Of a stretch of DNA of 64,000 nt, positions 1 through 10,045 are shown piece after piece (position 1 is the stretch's first letter; each line of letters begins with the position of its first letter). The position numbers and the translations under genes were made by a program. The stretch is from contig OU452200.1 in the NCBI GenBank assembly GCA_911728435.2, positions 744,001 to 808,000 on the forward strand. The letters run 5' to 3'. The stretch comes from Apoderus coryli. Its lineage: Eukaryota > Arthropoda > Insecta > Coleoptera > Attelabidae. The notes below the pieces were generated by a model. That model saw only the letters and a program-made list of their open reading frames with translations, ran no database searches and was not told the DNA's origin.

Positions 1-1436
1 TAAAGTTGATGATTTCTCTGGGGGCTAAATTCCTTGCCTCGTCGGGTGTTAGGGTCACCCCTCCAAGGTGTTTTAGCTATTTGCAGAAAAGTGCCATGCA
101 TTCGCAGAGCATGTGTTCTGTTGTCTCTGTTGCGTCTTCGCAAAACCGACAAGTGTCGTCCTCGGTTAGGCCCATCTTTTTGAGATGGTACTTCACTGGG
201 TGGTGTCTCGCAAAAAGGCCTGTAACTCGCCTAAGGTCGCTTCTCTCCAGTTGGATAAGCTTCCCTGCGTTGGCCTCTGAAGGTTTGATAAACTTTTTTG
301 ATTGTCTTAGGTCTGGAGTGTTTCTCCAGTAGGACTTAAGTTGTTCCTTTTCCCATCTCCGAAGTTTTTCCTTCATATGGCTTTTTGGAAGGCCAAAGAT
401 GGGTTCCGGGCCGCAGAACAGAGCGTTTGCGCCCTCTTTTGCAAGTATTCATTTTTGAAATGAGATGATCCAGCACTAGTGACCATAGAAGAGGGGACAA
501 TACACCGCCTTGTGGGCATCCCCTAGCCGCTGTCACTGTTACAGACACTTCTCCTATTTCAGCCGTAATGACACGGTCTTTCAAAATTCCGGAATCCATT
601 TCACCAGTGAGGAGTCGACACTCCTCTCTTCTAGTGCTCTACTGATGGATTCATGTGAGGCATTGTCAAAAGCACCCTCTATATCGATAAAGGCACATAA
701 GGATACTTCTTTTGCCTTAAATGACTTCTCGATGGCTTTTACTAAGCAGTGCAGGGCATTAATCGTAGATTTTCCCGCTTGGTAGGCGAATTGCCTTTTG
801 TGAAGCGGTTTCCTATTTAAAGTTTCGCTTCTTAGGTATTCGTCTATTATCTTTTCCATAGTTTTCAGTAGGAAGGAGGTTAGACTAATAGGCCTGTAGG
901 AGTTAGGGTCATCCTGTGGACGGCGTCCTGTTTTCGGTATAAAGGCTACTCTAGTTTCCCTCCAAGCTTTGGGAATATGGCCGAGGATAAGGCTTGTTTT
1001 GAAAAGCCTTTGCAACGATGGTTGCATTATTTCCAGACCTTTCTGGAGGAGGGCCGGATAAATTCGGTCCATACCTGGTGATTTGAAAGGCTGGAAACTG
1101 TTTATCACCCATTCTATGCGATTTTTTGTGAATATTTTCCCCGTTCCGGTAGCTGCTGGATTTCGTTCACAGATTCGCGACCCTGGAAAGTGAGTTTGTA
1201 ATAAGACTCTAAGACTTTCCGACCGATCATTAGTAAATTGGCCATTTGGATCTTTGAGTAATCCTTCGATAGGACTTTCTGCAGTCGCTGTGCGGGGGCA
1301 AGTTCATTGACCCTTCATAAAACTGTCTCCAAGATTTCCTCTTCGCTTTCCGTAGTTCTTTATGGTATTCCTTAAGGATTCTCTTATACTCCTCTCGGTT
1401 TCCAGACTGCCTTGCTCGGTTTTCAGCTTACTTTAT
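1..1436 (-). pseudogene. RNase H-type LINE (R1/LOA/I group), copy A, internally deleted
   Basis: This is a reverse transcriptase relic of a non-LTR retrotransposon, running off the window start. Reading from about 1436 downward, there is a linker region, then the RT palm and fingers (SPGMDRIYPALLQ, NSYRPISLTSFLLKTMEKII, and FIDIEGAFDNASHES with its catalytic D, then RGCPQGGVLSPLLW). After LVLDHLISKM the frame jumps at about 450 straight into the region after RNase H (KSHMKEKLRRWEKEQ). The YADD box, thumb and RNase H are therefore missing. The C-terminus keeps a CCHC-like knuckle (CRFCEDATETTEHMLCEC). The related copy on the plus strand at 47-49 kb retains the deleted part, which supports a deletion. 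It cannot be active. The clade is inferred from motif style only. Confidence 0.9.
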
Positions 1437-1440
1437 TAGT

Positions 1441-2004
1441 ATTACCAAACTGAGGCGACTCTATATACACAGTTTTAAATTTGCAAATTATCTTTGATCA
1501 CGTCAATACGCAGTTTTAAAATATTTCTGTCTCCACCCATAACATTTATGTGGTTGTAGGTATGGTTTATAGGAAAATGCCGATATGGTTGACATTTTTC
1601 ACGAAGTCGTGTGTTTAAAGTATGGCGTGACAAATTTCATGTAAAAACGAGTAAAATATTTATCACACCTTTTCGGTAGATGGAGGACTGTAAACCGAAT
1701 AGGGCGTTACAAGGCAGCTATGTTATGTTCGTGCAATGCAGTTTTTAATGGCCTCTGTCTGGATACCTTTACTAACTTAGTAAATAGGTATACAACACAA
1801 TATTATAACCTAATATAGAAGAATTTTTTATTTGAAAAAGTACAGGGAATTCAAAATGCAAAAATAAAGTTACGTACAAATATTATAGACAAGTTTTTCT
1901 CAAGGACATTCCTAATATTCAGGCGACCTCGTAGCCCGTATGATAGTTTTTATTTACGTTTTCTTTGGTTTCGCTTGGTTTATATGAAATTATAGACCAC
2001 AAGT
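1441..2004. other. AT-rich stretch, no gene seen
   Basis: I see no coding motif or repeat structure here. It lies between two LINE relics of opposite orientation and may hold untranslated or flanking DNA. Confidence 0.4.
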
Positions 2005-2633
2005 TTTTAGTTAGTCGACACAGCTTTCTGAACGCTATATCCCTTTCGGTCTTGAATGCGGCCAAGAAATGGTTTGGTGCGAACGGGTTAAGGCTTAATG
2101 AGGACAAGTGCAATGTTCTGAAGCTGTCTTCTAATTTCTCCCATGTCAGTGGTGACACTGTCAAAGTGCTTGGAGTCTATTTGGATGACAATCTTAACTG
2201 GTACTTCCACATCGAACACCTGAGTTGCAAGCGTCCAGTGCTTTATTTTTGCTTAGACAGCTTGCGTGTTACTTAATTTTTCATGCTTTTAGAACGGCTT
2301 TCTTTGGGGTTTTCCATTCACACTTGGCTTACGCCATCGGGCTTTGGGGTTGAGAATTTTCAGATTGCAAAAGAAGCCTGTCAGAATACTGGTTGGCGCT
2401 GGGACTTGACTTTTCGGAGTAAACCACGCTATAATGTCATTGCCGTGTGTTTTGTCTATCATACCTTATTCAATTCGGGATTCATTGCGGCCTCACTCTA
2501 GTAATCATACCTAATACAGTACCCGGGTCTGCTGACTTGTTGATCATTCCAAAATATAGACAAAATCTAAAAATAACTCTCTTAACTACAAATTTTATAA
2601 TAAGGTACAGAAGCAGATTGTTGTATATTGTCG
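2005..2633 (+). pseudogene. CR1/Jockey-like LINE, 3' part of RT
   Basis: Only the end of a reverse transcriptase is left. AAKKWFGANGLRLNEDKC and VKVLGVYLDDNLNW are the post-YADD palm and thumb motifs of CR1/Jockey-type LINEs. A frameshift near 2276 leads to FRTAFFGVFHSHLAYAIGLWG, the usual 'AYGI-FWG' block. Later pieces (GSADLLIIPKYR) match the usual C-terminal tail. The mariner-like element starting at 2636 sits at the LINE's 3' side. The sequence just after that element (4722-4818) ends in an AATAAA-like box and a short TATC-rich tail, so it may be the displaced LINE 3' end; that link is inference. Confidence 0.75.
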
Positions 2634-2635
2634 TA

Positions 2636-2977
2636 TACAGGGTGGTCCAACGAAAAGTTTGCACCTAGCTTTTCTCTTTTTTTTGTAGTCGAATGCGAAA
2701 ATGCTCGGACACGTCGATTTTGCTTTTGAGGGGGACACATTTTAAACATATTTTTCGATCTGCGCCTTTAACCCCCTAGCGGGGGTGAGTAACAACCCTA
2801 AAATTTTAAATGGAAAGAGGGGTCTAATGACATATCATTTGAAAGGACACAAAATTGTCTTTCTAATGATACCCTATTTGTCGAATTTTACTAAAACAGT
2901 TAATACGAAAACGACTTTAAAGACATTAAGCCGATAATTTTGGTATTAATGAGAAATACAAATAAGTTTTAATTATT
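2636..2977 (+). repeat. Left terminal inverted repeat (342 bp)
   Basis: Begins TACAGGGTGGTCCAACG and ends AAGTTTTAATTATT. It pairs base for base with 4378-4719, including an 8-nt T run that matches an 8-nt A run on the other side. Confidence 0.95.
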
Positions 2978-3206
2978 ACGACTGAAAACAACTACAATCA
3001 TTTCTAAATTATTTACTTTGAAGAAAAACGGGATTTCAAAAACACTATCTTATTTATCAGAACTAAATTCCTCACTAATCGTTTGCGTTTTTTGTTGAAA
3101 TAAAAACTGCAGATACGTGTAGGAAAAGAATTTACACCGTTTATTTTAGTCTTTTCATTGATTCAGTTTGGTTGCTTCTCAAGTTATTTTACTTTTACCG
3201 TACAAA

Positions 3207-4273
3207 ATGATTTATTCCATTCTAGAACGAGTTGAAATTGTTAAACTTTATTTTCAAAATAATAGTAGTGCTAGACTTACGGCTCGCTTATTTAATGAGA
3301 GACATCCCGATAAAAATGTGAATGATGTGTACGTTGGCAAGTTAGTTAAAAAGTTTGTAGATACCGGATCTGTCTGTAATGTAAAACACCAGCCGCAGAA
3401 ACCGATCAGAAATGAAGCTGTGGAAGTCGCTGTTTTAGGGCATGTTGAAATGGATCATAGTCAAAGTACCCGTCAACTAGCTGAAGCCTCAGGTGTCTCC
3501 CGTTCGTCCATAATACGAATTTTAAAAGCGTACAAATTTCATCCGTACAAAATCAAATTAGTACAGGAACTAAATGAGGATGATCCTGATAGAAGGCTGC
3601 AATTTTGTGAAGCAATGAGCCAGCGTTTAATTGAAGATCCGCAATTATTATTTAACATTTGTTTTTCCGACGAATGCACATTTTATTTGAATGGAGCTGT
3701 AAATAGGCACAATTGCCGTTACTGGGATGACAGTAACCCACATTTATTCCGTGAGGTTCATACCCAGTATCCTCAAAAAATAAACGTCTGGTGTGGCATA
3801 TTAGGAAATCATATTATAGGACCACTTTTTATTCCTGGAAATTTAACTGGTGAAGTGTACCTAAACATGCTTGAAGACACAATTGATCCTTTAATAACAC
3901 AAATAATAGAAGATGACCAAAATCATACTGCTGATCGGCTTTATTTCCAGCAAGATGGAGCACCTCCGCACTATGTGGCTCCTGTAAGACAGTTCTTAGA
4001 TGACCGGTTCCCTGGACGGTGGATTGGAAGGAGGGGCCCAATTGAATGGCCTGCCAGGGTTTATCGCCTTTAGACTTTTTTCTTTGGGGGCACTTAAAAA
4101 ATAAATGTTTTGCCACGAAGCCCGAGTCCATAGAAGATCTTCGCCAACGCATTACAGAAGAGTGCAGAAACATAACACCTGATATGCTACAAAATGTTAG
4201 AAATAGATTTGAACAAAATCTGTATTATTGTATGGAATCAAATGGGTCACATTTTCAACATTTGTTAATGTAA
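3207..4273 (+). pseudogene. Mariner-like DD41D transposase, frameshifted
   Basis: DDE-type transposase that would cut and join the element's own TIRs in the nucleus. ATG at 3207 is preferred over the upstream 3168 because MIYSILERVEIVKLY is the normal start of the DUF4817-like helix-turn-helix. A second HTH follows (STRQLAEASGVSRSSIIRIL). The catalytic domain shows FSDECTFYLNG (first D), YFQQDGAPPHY (second D) and LSPLDFFLWG (third D). Between the second and third D there are 116 nt. With the 7 nt apparently lost near 4055 this becomes 41 codons, the DD41D spacing. That deletion shifts the frame after WPAR, giving a stop at about 4073. The rest of the protein (4046-4273) is open in another frame and ends HFQHLLM. 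Otherwise full length (about 355 aa). Confidence 0.9.
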
Positions 4274-4377
4274 CGTTTTAATAAATCAATTTAACAGCTT
4301 GTTTACTTTTTTTACAAAGCAATGTTAAAACTAACAAACATTGGAATGTACTAACGATTGCAGGTGTTTTCACTCGC

Positions 4378-4719
4378 AATAATTAAAACTTATTTGTATT
4401 TCTCATTAATACCAAAATTATCGGCTTAATGTCTTTAAAGTCGTTTTCGTATTAACTGTTTTAGTAAAATTCGACAAATAGGGTATCATTAGAAAGACAA
4501 TTTTGTGTCCTTTCAAATGATATGTCATTAGACCCCTCTTTCCATTTAAAATTTTAGGGTTGTTACTCACCCCCGCTAGGGGGTTAAAGGCGCAGATCGA
4601 AAAATATGTTTAAAATGTGTCCCCCTCAAAAGCAAAATCGACGTGTCCGAGCATTTTCGCATTCGACTACAAAAAAAAGAGAAAAGCTAGGTGCAAACTT
4701 TTCGTTGGACCACCCTGTA
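4378..4719 (-). repeat. Right terminal inverted repeat (342 bp)
   Basis: Reverse complement of 2636-2977 with no mismatch noticed by eye. It ends CCACCCTGTA next to the flanking TA. Confidence 0.95.
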
Positions 4720-4823
4720 TATTTTTGTATAATTTATATTTGTATTGTATTGCAAATATTATATTTATATTGACAAACTGTATTTTTCGTATATTGTAAT
4801 AAACTATCTATCTAAACTATCAT

Positions 4824-5640
4824 TATTGAGAGCAGCAGAAAAATTTTGCTCAGTTGACATCCAAAGATTTTTTAACATTCAAGCTGCTAGTGATACCGTG
4901 TTAAACTTTAAAGAAGTTCAGATCAGCAAAACTACGCATATGCGAATAGATGCCAGACATCCAGCAATGTTGTTATGTAAAGATAGTTTTTCTGAGTTTA
5001 TAGATTTAAAAGAAATTCCAATATTAAAAAAAGGTAAATTTATTCAAGATTTACAGAATAACACCGGAAGAATTGCCTCATGAAAGTCACATAAGTGTCA
5101 ATAAAAAAAAAAACGTTTAGAAGCTATTATTCCTTTTTTGGAGAATTAGGAACATAAAGATTTTTTCTTGGCCCTATAGTTTTGATTCAAGTTATGTATT
5201 CAGAGTAACTCGAAATATATCGTTGGGTTACTGCTAACTCCACTTTTTGTCTATTCTGACTTAACCACCCCATTATACTAGAAAATGCTAAAGAAATGTG
5301 ATAAACCGTTAACTGTAGAAGAACTCAATTTTGATTTAGAGGACTGTCAGAATTAATCACGAAAAATAAATAAATAAAAAAGACACCAGTAGGGAAAAAA
5401 TCGTTGACTGAAAATAAAATATTTAAAATTCCAACCAGACGTTATAAGGACATCAATATTATTGGTAAAGGTCGCCCTATTAATCTGGGTGAGGTTGAAT
5501 TAAAAAAACCATACTCAAAACTTCGGCCTATCAGCAATCAGCAAAAACAGATGTGCTGAAGCTGTGCAAATCAGGAGTCATCCCGGATGAGTTTCATCCG
5601 TCTAAGAACGTTGAAAACGACTGATTTTGTTCTGTCAAAA
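4824..5640 (+). other. Coding-like relic, family not recognised
   Basis: An 80-codon open stretch ends at 5083 (contains RIDARHPAMLLCKDSF). Broken pieces follow that read like the same protein: KCDKPLTVEELNFDLEDC near 5290, then GRPINLGEVELKKPYSKL near 5470 and TDVLKLCKSGVIPDEFHP near 5550 after a frameshift. The 'GRP... KKPYSKL... (K)TDVL' layout resembles N-terminal regions of some insect and cnidarian transposon-associated proteins, but I cannot name a family. Stops and frameshifts indicate it is dead. Confidence 0.35.
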
Positions 5641-5802
5641 CCAGGCAAGTGATTTTGTGTTTGAATCTGACAAGTTTTTTCTTTAGTAGTGCTTGTTTGC
5701 TTTGATATTCGTCAGTTATGAAATCATTTTTGTGATGAAATGATTTTTAATTTTTAATTAAATTAAACAATGATTTCTGAGTTAGCTTGTTCTGGCAATA
5801 AC

Positions 5803-7340
5803 TCAACCATTTGTTCTATTTTTTTGTAATGCAACATATGCAAAAATGAGGTATTCATCAATGGAGTAAAAAGCCTGGTCAATTAAGTAGTTCTTTAATC
5901 TATTTTTGAAAATTGCAAGGCTCAGTGTTTTCAAACTAGCTGGCAAATGATTATAGCATGTGGGATCATAATAACTTACAGAATTTCTGCCTCTACCCAA
6001 CCTCGTATATTCAGGAAGAATGTCATTTTTGTTTCTAATATTGTGAACTTCATCATGCTTTATGTACAGAATGTAATTATTTTTCACATACATAATTGAA
6101 TTGTATATTATAGAGACACGGGAGTGTAATTATTTTACATTCTTTAAATTTAGGTCTGACATCCTCTAAACTTTAAATCTGTCATTATTCGAACCACTCG
6201 TCTCTGGATTGCGAATACCCGACTCGCATGACAAAAGTGCCCCAAATTGACAAAGCATCTGAAGCCACACTGTGAAAAAGGCCGATTGCAAACCATTAAA
6301 AGAGACTTCACCCTTCAAGCTTCGCAACATGAACACAATCTTAGACAACTTGGCAATGGTAACCTCGACATGACCCGCCCAGGTTAGCTTTCGGTCCAAA
6401 GTGACACCCAAAAACTTTACCAGACCATCAGAAACAGCAACAACCGTCTCACGTAATGTAAATATTTTAGCAGCTGTTTTATTGGCATTGACACAGAGTT
6501 TGTTAGCTGCAAACCAGTCAGCAGCTCTCGACTGTGAATTAATCATACTTGAGCCAGAACATCACTCGACAGTTCAACATCGACAATAGTTGAATTGTCC
6601 GCAAACAATGTCAGGTCAGGGCATTGCAGATGTAGCGGTAAATCATTAATGAAAATCAAAAACAATAGAGGTCCGAGCACCGAGCCCTGTGGAACTCCAC
6701 AAGAGCTCAAAAAGGGTTGAGAAGACTTTGACTCAAACATCGTTACAACATTCGTACCAGTGACATAGGAACTCAGTAAACGAACCGAATTCGCACTCAT
6801 ACCGTATCGCTCCAGTTTACCCAACAAGATATCGTGTGAGACGCAATCAAACGCCTTTGTTAAATCAAGAAAAGAAGCCCCCACAAGCCTTCTACTCTCA
6901 AAAGCTGTTATAACGCCATTTATAAAATTTTCTATTGCTGAAACGATGTTACGTTTCGGTCTAAATCCAAATTGTTTCGGAGAAAATATTATTATTTCTT
7001 TCAAAATAGTTGGCTAATTGTTTAAAGAATACATTTTCAAAGATTTTGCCTAGAACAGGCACTATGGAAATAGGGCGATAGTTGTTCAATTCATCTGGAG
7101 ATCCTTTTTTGAATAACGGTATAATTTTGCTAAATTTCAGACAACTCGGAAACATACCGGATGAGATCGCCAAATTAATCAATATTGTCAATGGTATAAT
7201 TATTATATCCTTAATATATTTAATGATTACGATATTCAAATCAAAAGTGTCTTTCAAGCTTTATGATATCTCTCATCTCTATAAAAGATATTTCATTAAA
7301 CTCAAAATTATTATTATTACTACCGCCAGTGGGGACCTGT
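5803..7340 (-). pseudogene. CR1/Jockey-like LINE reverse transcriptase, 5'-truncated
   Basis: Reading from about 7340 downward there are FNEISFIEMRDIIKL, then FSKIIPLFKKGSPDELNNYRP, PKQFGFRPKRN, FLDLTKAFDCVSHDILL (catalytic D), GVPQGSVLGPLLF and LFADNSTIV. The last is the F/YADD box with the second D changed to N. Then come ADWFAANKLCVNANKT, LVKFLGVTLDRKLTW, and a C-terminal tail LGRGRNSVSYY ... YNHLPASLK ... FYSIDEYL. Frameshifts lie near 6985, 6545 and 6180. There is no RNase H domain, as usual for CR1/Jockey types. The D-to-N change in the active site and the frameshifts make it inactive. Confidence 0.9.
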
Positions 7341-8428
7341 TTAAAATATCGGTTTTTCTTTATTAAAATGTAATTATTTAACTCTCTACTGGTACCGGTC
7401 CTATCTTACAAAGCCAATGTTTTTAATAATTAACAACAATCATAGTTTAGCAACTAATTAAAAACAACAAAAATAATAAAAAAGTCGTTATAGGTATTTT
7501 ATGTTTGCTAATTTTCTAATTGCAAATTTTTATTTTCAATTGTACCGTAATATTATGCATATATTGCGTAATATACTTGTATAGAAAAACATAAAAGAAA
7601 GAATTTTAGTCTATTACAAAAATCTATTCACAGTTGTTGCTTCTTCTGGGTGCTCGCTTCCTCTTTCCAATAATAGATAAAATTGAAAATTGAAATCCCG
7701 TTTTTCACAGTATTACACAGTATAAAGAATAAATTGAAAAATAAATTAAGCAATTTATTTTCACGATATATTACGTGAGGTCAATCGATATGTACCTACG
7801 AGTAGTGCTATAACCTATGTGCACAGTATATCTATCTCTTCGAGTACATCAAAGAAACTCTTCGAGAGTTTAGAGTACGAAGGCGGTTTAAAAGGTTTTT
7901 ATAAACGGAAGTGAAAAACGCATTAGGTAAAATTTTTCCTATAATGAACCCACCCTATATAAATGGATTGAAAAGTAACTAAAAAAAATATATGGTTACA
8001 TCTGTTCCACAACTGAATGCTATATTTGTTTTGAATATCAAATGCCAAACATGTTTCGTAATATTAATGTTCTATCTTCAGTAGCTCAATATTAATATAA
8101 TCTTTGCAGATAGTTCTAAGATTTATACCAGTCATCCATTGAAATACTTTTATTTTTTTGTATTATTTATTTTTTTATATATTTTTTTTTGCTATGTAAA
8201 ATTTTAAAATTTTTATTTGATTATTTCTATTTTGCTTTCTAATTTTATTTAGAAATTTTTGTTGTAAACGGTTAACAGTGAAGTATGAATGGCCATGGTG
8301 CTTGACTTAATATTAAATTTTTTTAGTTACATTGTTTTATAAATTTACGTTTCCCGTTATCCAAAGATCTGAAGGCCTGTTATGTAGGATTATAAAGCTC
8401 TTTTTATACTTCATTTAATGACATCTAT
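7341..8428. other. AT-rich stretch with one hammerhead-like motif
   Basis: No gene seen. At 8053-8081 (minus) there is CTGAAGA, a poorly paired spacer, then GAAACATGTTT. This has the same layout as other motifs in this window, but without a convincing stem II. Confidence 0.4.
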
Positions 8429-8430
8429 TA

Positions 8431-8801
8431 TACAGGGTGATTCATTATGGTTGCAACAAACGAAAACTGGAGATTCCTGAAAATAATTCAAGCCATTTTT
8501 GCCATTGAACCCATGTCCGCAAATGCTTCGTTATCGAGATACAGGGTGTACAAATTTAGTCGTCAAATTAACTTTCACTTAGTTCATTTCTCAAAAACTA
8601 GCTATCCGATTTTGACAAAATTACATGCATTTGAGGACAGATAACCTAAAATATTCTGAAATATTTTGGCTACTAAATTTGGACACCCTGTATCTCGATA
8701 ACGAAGCATTTGCAGACATAGGTTCAATGGCAAAAAATGCTTAAATCACTTTCAGCAATCTCCAGTTTTCGTTTGTTGCAACCATAATGAATCACCCTGT
8801 A
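8431..8801. mobile_element. 371-bp MITE with 130-bp inverted arms
   Basis: Starts TACAGGGTGATTCATTATGG and ends with the reverse complement, flanked by TA on both sides (8429-8430 and 8802-8803). The arms 8431-8560 and 8672-8801 pair with few mismatches. A second TACAGGGTGT box occurs inside each arm near its inner end. There is no coding capacity. The ends match the TACAGGG start of the mariner-like elements here, so it was probably mobilised by a transposase of that kind. Confidence 0.9.
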
Positions 8802-9006
8802 TATAGAATCAACAAAATTGACTATTGCAATTTTCAAAAAACCCAATTTTTAGTACCTCTGTAGATATTTTGAATGTCGATACAGTGTCTCATTGGGCTA
8901 GGATTAGCGCAACTTTTTTCCCACTTTATCAAAATTGTATATTTTTCCGTTACAGAAATACCCAGCATGTAATAACTTTTATCTGGGACACATGGTATAA
9001 TGAACA

Positions 9007-9094
9007 CTTGAGATCTGAAAACAGGAAAAAGTCGCTGGGGGCTAAATCTCCAGATTTAGCCCCCAGCGACTTTTTCCTGATTTCAGATCTCAAG
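9007..9094. repeat. Near-perfect palindrome, 43-bp arms
   Basis: Arms 9007-9049 and 9052-9094 pair with one mismatch around a 2-nt centre. The right arm is mariner coding sequence (SPDLAPSDFFLISDLK), so the left arm is an inverted duplication of transposase sequence. The upstream part of the transposase has been replaced by this inversion. Confidence 0.9.
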
Positions 9095-10045
9095 AGAATG
9101 CTTCATCATCATCATCATCACTCAGCTATAGTAGTCCACTGCTGAACATAAGCCTCTCGTTTATTTTGCAACTCTGCTCTATCTTGAGCCATTGGTATCC
9201 AATTACCACAGATTCTTTTGATGTCATCGGTCCATCGTGTGGGGGGGCGCCCTCTACTACGATAAGCTTCGTGCCTCGGGCGCCACTCCAATAGTTTTTT
9301 AGACCATCTTCCGTCAGTTCTTCTAGCTACGTGGCCGGCCCAGTTCCACTTTAAAGTTGTTATTTTTTCGATTACATCTATAACACCTGTTCTTTGGCGA
9401 ATAATCTCGTTTGGTATTCGGTCTCTGAGGGAAATACCCAGAATAGCCCTCTCCATCGCCCGTTGGATGACACGCAGTTCCTTTGCTGACTTTTTTGTAA
9501 GCGTCAATGTTTCGGCTCCGTATATCATCACTGGCAATACGCACTGATTGTATACTTTTCGTTTTAGACTGATGGGAATATCCGACTTGAAAACATACTT
9601 TAATCTTCCAAAAGATGTCCACCCCAAGCCTACTCTCCGGAGAAGTTCGCACGTCTGGTTGTCCCGTCCTATTTGGATGTCATGACCCAAATATTTGTAG
9701 GCGGTGACCTGTTCAATAGATTTGCTTCCAACAGTTATGTTTTCACTGGGGACTAGGTTTGTCATGACTTGCGTCTTTGCAAAGTTAATTCTTAGGCCAA
9801 CTTCCCTTTAAGCATTGTATAATTTTTCCAACATCATGGACGCTTGATCTATACGGTCGGTGATAAGGACGAAGGGATGAGAATGCTTGCTGGAAAGAAA
9901 TTTAAGTCCAATAATGAAGTATCGCTGAAACTGTCGCCTATTTTGACGAGAAAGAAAAATCGTACTATAAAAGTGGCATCGAAAAGTGGAAAATTCAAAT
10001 ATTCGTTGTATTGCCCTCGAGGTCTTAATAATAATTCAACTCGGC
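9052..10045 (+). pseudogene. Mariner (irritans-like) transposase C-terminus, split by a LINE
   Basis: The left piece (9052-9103) encodes SPDLAPSDFFLISDLKRML, including the third catalytic aspartate of a DD34D mariner. The right piece (9879-10045) continues in the same protein with AGKKFKSNNEV, and after a frameshift ETVAYFDEKEKSYYKSGIEK and CIALEV, the usual C-terminal end. The 775-bp RTE-type LINE lies exactly between them, with GAGAATGCTT present at both junctions. Everything upstream of the palindrome is missing. Confidence 0.85.
9104..9878 (-). pseudogene. RTE-type LINE, 3' end of RT, inserted in mariner
   Basis: From about 9868 down the frame reads LITDRIDQASMML, one stop, then VGLRINFAKTQVMTNLV, YKYLGHDIQIGRDNQ, VLPVMIYGAETLTLTKK, GVIDVIEKITTLKWNWAGHV and RPPTRWTDDIKRI. 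This is the C-terminal region typical of RTE/BovB-group endonuclease-RT proteins. The last 215 codons are open down to a stop at 9118. The element ends in a (TGATGA)n run at its 3' end, normal for RTE elements. Only the RT C-terminus is present: a 5'-truncated insertion. The flanking 10-bp duplications confirm insertion by target-primed reverse transcription. Confidence 0.93.

Larger units (their letters stand above)
2636..4719 (+). mobile_element. Mariner-like (DD41D) DNA transposon with 342-bp TIRs
   Basis: A 2,084-bp element bounded by TACAGGGTGGTCC at the left and its reverse complement at the right. A TA dinucleotide flanks each side (2634-2635 and 4720-4721), as expected for IS630/Tc1/mariner target duplication. 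The terminal inverted repeats are 342 bp each and appear identical by eye, which implies a recent insertion. The single gene inside encodes a DDE transposase with one short deletion. The long TIRs and an N-terminal DUF4817-like helix-turn-helix set it apart from classical mariners with roughly 30-bp TIRs. Confidence 0.95.

Noticed and set aside
9107..9120. His-tag-like run (HHHHHH) in a plus-strand frame
   Set aside because: It is the translated (CATCAT)n tail of the RTE LINE on the opposite strand, not a protein feature.
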